Shown: piece by piece, positions 13,362 to 14,443 of the stretch
Numbering within the stretch: position 1 is the first letter of the stretch
Layout of the letters: each line of letters begins with the position of its first letter
The notes under the pieces: model-generated
Seen by the model: the letters and a program-made list of their open reading frames with translations, nothing else
Databases searched by the model: none
Told to the model about the DNA's origin: nothing
Assembly (NCBI GenBank): GCA_964517215.1
Contig: CAZFBR010000069.1
Location: 1-14,443 of the forward strand
DNA: 14,443 bases
Direction: 5' to 3'
DNA from: CAZFBR01 sp035353495 [NCBI: uncultured bacterium]
Lineage (GTDB): Bacteria; DAOPZR01
Made by a program: the position numbers and the translations under genes

Positions 13362-14405
13362 ATGACCGCCGGGTATCCCCTGCCGGTGCTGCTGGCGGTG
13401 GCGCTCGTTGCCCTGCTGGCCGCCTGGCTGCTGACGCCGCTGGTGCGCCGGCTGGCGCTGGCGCTGGGCGTGGTTGACCGGCCCGATCACCGGCTGAAGA
13501 CCCATGCCCGGCCCATGCCCTATCTGGGCGGGCTGGTCATCCTGCTGGGCGTGGCGGCGGGCTGGGCGGTGTTCATCGGCTGCGGCGCACCGCTGCCGGT
13601 GCATGACCGGGCGCGCAGTGTGGTGATTGGGCTGGGGACGCTGCTGATGGCGCTGCTGGGCCTGTGGGACGACCGGCGCAACCTCTCCCCCTGGACGAAA
13701 CTGGTCTGGCAGTCGCTGATCGCCGGCTTTGTTGCCGCGTTCGGGCTGCGCATGCAGCTGGTCATGCTCCCCGACTGGCTGAATTTCATCCTGACCGTGG
13801 TCTGGCTGGTGGGCATGACCAATGCCTTCAATCTGATTGATATCATGGACGGGTTGGCGTCGGGGGTGGCGGTGATTGCCGGGCTGCTGCTGTATCTGCT
13901 GGCGGTGACCACGCCGCTGTATGACAAGACCTTTGTTGCGGTCTGGTCGCTGGCGCTGGCCGGCGCCGCCGCCGGGTTTCTCCGCCACAATTACCGGCCG
14001 GCGAAAATCTATCTTGGCGATATGGGTGCGCTGGCAATCGGGTTCCTGCTGGCGACGCTGGCGATCGGCGAATCCTACACCTCGTCGACCGTGCTGGGCT
14101 TGCTCGCGCCGCTGCTGGTGCTGGCGATTCCGCTGTACGACACGTTCTATGTGATTGTGCTGCGGCTGCTGGCGCGCAAGTCGATTCTGCGCGGCAGTCG
14201 CGACCATTGCGCGCTGCGTCTGCGCCGGCTTGGCCTGTCGGTGGAACAGACGGTGCTGACGCTGTATGCCATTGCGCTGCTGTTCGGGCTCGGCGGGCTG
14301 GCGCTCGCGCTCTCCGCCGGCGTGCCCGCGCTGCTGCTGGCCGGCGGACTGGTGCTGCTGGCGCTGCTGGGCGGGGCGCTGCTCGCCCGGGTGACCATGG
14401 AATGA
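13362..14405 (+). CDS. WecA/MraY-superfamily polyprenyl-phosphate sugar-1-phosphate transferase
   Basis: This 347-residue integral membrane protein should transfer a HexNAc-1-phosphate from UDP-sugar to undecaprenyl phosphate, starting a surface glycan. The motifs are KTHARPMPYLGG (46-57), GLWDDRRNLSP with the metal/substrate aspartates D103 and D104, and NAFNLIDIMDGLASG (154-168). LGDMGALAIGF has Ala where GDxGS is usual. In the last cytoplasmic loop SRDHCALRLRRLG stands in place of the HIHH-type motif of WecA/TagO. About ten membrane helices are present. The protein lacks MraY-specific features that I would expect, so it is more likely WecA-like than the peptidoglycan enzyme. It begins 7 bases after the YfhO-like gene, with no clear Shine-Dalgarno site, and its stop overlaps the next ATG by 4 bases. 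Confidence 0.9.
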   Translation: MTAGYPLPVLLAVALVALLAAWLLTPLVRRLALALGVVDRPDHRLKTHARPMPYLGGLVILLGVAAGWAVFIGCGAPLPVHDRARSVVIGLGTLLMALLGLWDDRRNLSPWTKLVWQSLIAGFVAAFGLRMQLVMLPDWLNFILTVVWLVGMTNAFNLIDIMDGLASGVAVIAGLLLYLLAVTTPLYDKTFVAVWSLALAGAAAGFLRHNYRPAKIYLGDMGALAIGFLLATLAIGESYTSSTVLGLLAPLLVLAIPLYDTFYVIVLRLLARKSILRGSRDHCALRLRRLGLSVEQTVLTLYAIALLFGLGGLALALSAGVPALLLAGGLVLLALLGGALLARVTME

Positions 14406-14443
14406 CGCGCACGCTGGTGGTCGGCGGCGGACTGGCGGGGCTG
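14402..14443 (+). CDS. Start of a dinucleotide-binding (probably FAD) oxidoreductase, cut by the window end
   Basis: Only 14 codons are visible: MTRTLVVGGGLAGL. This is a beta-strand followed by the GxGxxG loop of FAD- or NAD-binding Rossmann proteins, and the GGGLAGL form is common in FAD amine oxidase-like enzymes and UDP-galactopyranose mutases. ATG 14402 overlaps the preceding stop by 4 bases, the same arrangement as elsewhere in this operon. The specific function cannot be given. Confidence 0.6.
   Translation, partial: MTRTLVVGGGLAGL

Noticed and set aside
11924-13363. A 479-codon open frame on the minus strand opposite the YfhO-like gene
   Set aside because: Its product is Arg/Gln/His/Pro-rich with no recognisable domain, as expected from reading a GC-rich gene antisense. 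The plus frame has clear family motifs and membrane helices.
13158-14207. A 349-codon minus-strand frame opposite the WecA-like gene
   Set aside because: Gln/Arg/His-rich composition with no motif; the plus strand holds a clear membrane enzyme.

Overview
The window is a gene-dense, very GC-rich bacterial chromosome segment with short gaps, many 1-8 base gene overlaps and one switch to the minus strand. A WaaG-like LPS-core-type glycosyltransferase and a polyprenyl-phosphate sugar-1-phosphate transferase point to a Gram-negative (diderm) cell. A microcompartment-type CoA-acylating aldehyde dehydrogenase, YfhO-like membrane protein and prepilin peptidase would suit the PVC superphylum (Lentisphaerota, Kiritimatiellota or Planctomycetota). 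That placement is inference from gene content; there is no rRNA or other phylogenetic marker here.

Layout. (1) Bases 1-2675, plus strand: the 3' part of aroE (shikimate dehydrogenase), a prepilin peptidase whose start overlaps the aroE stop, and aroC (chorismate synthase, GTG start). (2) Bases 2677-3478: a consensus sigma-70-type promoter directly behind aroC drives a markedly AT-richer gene for a HARE-type winged-helix protein fused to a GIY-YIG nuclease, probably acquired horizontally. (3) Bases 3482-6217: an EutE/PduP-type aldehyde dehydrogenase with an N-terminal encapsulation-type helix, a flavin reductase-family protein and a DJ-1/PfpI-family protein. (4) Bases 6255-7103: an orphan protein combining a FliM-N-terminus-like CheY-binding motif with a FliG C-terminal domain, with no other flagellar gene in view.

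(5) Bases 9606-7089, minus strand: a compact three-gene operon of a degenerate methyltransferase, a WaaG-like glycosyltransferase and a tandem-HTH MerR regulator. Its 3' end overlaps the FliG-like gene tail to tail by 15 bases. (6) A 217-base divergent intergenic region (9607-9823) holds a near-perfect sigma-70 promoter facing right and a terminator-like hairpin facing left. (7) Bases 9824-14443, plus strand: rpiB, a dCMP deaminase, a one-pass membrane protein, a YfhO-type multi-pass protein, a WecA/MraY-superfamily transferase and the first 14 codons of a dinucleotide-binding (probably FAD) protein, all overlapping or within 7 bases of each other, so probably one transcript with an envelope-glycan theme at its distal end.

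The most unusual items are the FliM-motif/FliG-C hybrid, the low-GC HARE/GIY-YIG nuclease whose last codons supply the ribosome-binding site of the next gene, and the microcompartment-type aldehyde dehydrogenase without shell genes. I saw no tRNA, rRNA, CRISPR array or insertion sequence, and no gene-free stretch over 300 bases.
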